DNA from: Acidobacteriota bacterium
Lineage (GTDB): Bacteria > Acidobacteriota > Terriglobia > Terriglobales > Acidobacteriaceae
NCBI GenBank assembly: GCA_021778875.1
Contig: JAJYBT010000107.1
Span: 1-7,403 of the forward strand
DNA length: 7,403 nucleotides
Direction of reading: 5' to 3'
Under the pieces are notes generated by a model that searched no databases, was not told the origin of the DNA, and saw only the letters and a list, made by a program, of their open reading frames with translations. The translations under genes were made by a program, and so were the position numbers. Below, one piece after another: positions 7,236-7,403 of this stretch; within the stretch, counting starts at the first letter, position 1, and each line of letters begins with the position of its first letter.

Positions 7236-7403
7236 GTGAAGATTCGTTCAAGAGGATGGATGTTTGCAGTGGTTGCGGTTGCGGTTGCGGTTGCGCTTGT
7301 GGCGATGGCCTCGGGTACGGGCTGCAAGAAGAAAGCGATCAACCCGTTCCCCGCATCGGGCGCGGTGGCGGGCTGGGAAAAGACCGGAGACACGCGCACC
7401 TTC
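7236..7403 (+). CDS. Putative lipoprotein, N-terminus only (DUF6599-like), runs off window end
   Basis: The first 56 residues are present and the frame is open at the window edge. GTG at 7236 follows GAGAGG (7224-7229) by 6 nt and the polyferredoxin stop by 12 nt, so the two are very likely one operon. The N-terminus is a lipoprotein-type signal: R4, R6, a Val/Ala core (11-24) and C30 preceded by SGTG. The lipobox is weak because -3 is Gly instead of Leu/Val/Ile. After a short linker, GWEKTGDTRTF (46-56) resembles the opening of DUF6599 proteins, which I recall next to such polyferredoxins in Acidobacteriota; this is from memory and the fragment is short. The Val-Ala core is encoded by four exact GTTGCG repeats. 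Function is unknown; a cell-envelope partner of the polyferredoxin is an inference. Confidence 0.7.
   Translation, partial: MKIRSRGWMFAVVAVAVAVALVAMASGTGCKKKAINPFPASGAVAGWEKTGDTRTF
7272..7295 (+). repeat. Hexanucleotide repeat (GTTGCG)x4 inside the lipoprotein signal sequence
   Basis: Four exact in-frame copies of GTTGCG encode Val-Ala four times (residues 13-20), the hydrophobic core of the signal peptide. Gain or loss of units would keep the frame and change core length by two residues each. Confidence 0.85.

Overview
The window is GC-rich (roughly 60-65% by eye), densely coding, and reads as a chromosomal stretch of a bacterium with anaerobic or facultative redox enzymes. Three things suggest an Acidobacteriota (Terriglobia-like) origin: an unusual long pyruvate:ferredoxin oxidoreductase, a small secreted protein of a type I associate with that phylum, and a polyferredoxin followed by a lipoprotein resembling the DUF6599 family. 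This assignment is inference from protein character, not a database match.

Layout. (1) Positions 2-1735 (+) are the C-terminal part of a nifJ-type pyruvate:ferredoxin/flavodoxin oxidoreductase, with the thiamine-diphosphate domain and the proximal Fe-S cluster cysteines; the gene begins outside the window. (2) A 69-bp convergent gap holds a perfect 22-bp hairpin (1747-1794). (3) A small exported protein of unknown function lies on the minus strand (1805-2326). (4) After a 113-bp divergent promoter region come larE, larC and larB (2440-5400, +), which together make the nickel-pincer nucleotide cofactor of lactate racemase and related LarA-family enzymes: LarB carboxylates nicotinic acid adenine dinucleotide, LarE adds sulfur, LarC inserts nickel. 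No larA is present here. (5) A 185-bp gap (5401-5585) carries a perfect 16-bp palindrome of Crp/Fnr type. (6) A 545-residue membrane polyferredoxin (5586-7223) joins a NapH-like half to a NapG/MauM-like half and has six [4Fe-4S] motifs. (7) The start of a lipoprotein gene, probably co-transcribed with it, runs off the end (7236-7403).

Together the genes point to low-potential electron metabolism (pyruvate oxidation to reduced ferredoxin, an Fe-S electron wire at the membrane) beside a nickel cofactor pathway. The most distinctive points are: larE and larC each have a -10-like hexamer exactly 7 nt before the start codon and no Shine-Dalgarno sequence, suggesting leaderless mRNAs; the oxidoreductase has a ~110-residue insertion between its cluster cysteines; LarE has three cysteines of the kind that hold an Fe-S cluster; the polyferredoxin keeps an internal twin-arginine motif at its fusion joint; and the terminal hairpin has nested palindromes. 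I see no tRNA, rRNA, CRISPR array, insertion sequence or phage gene.
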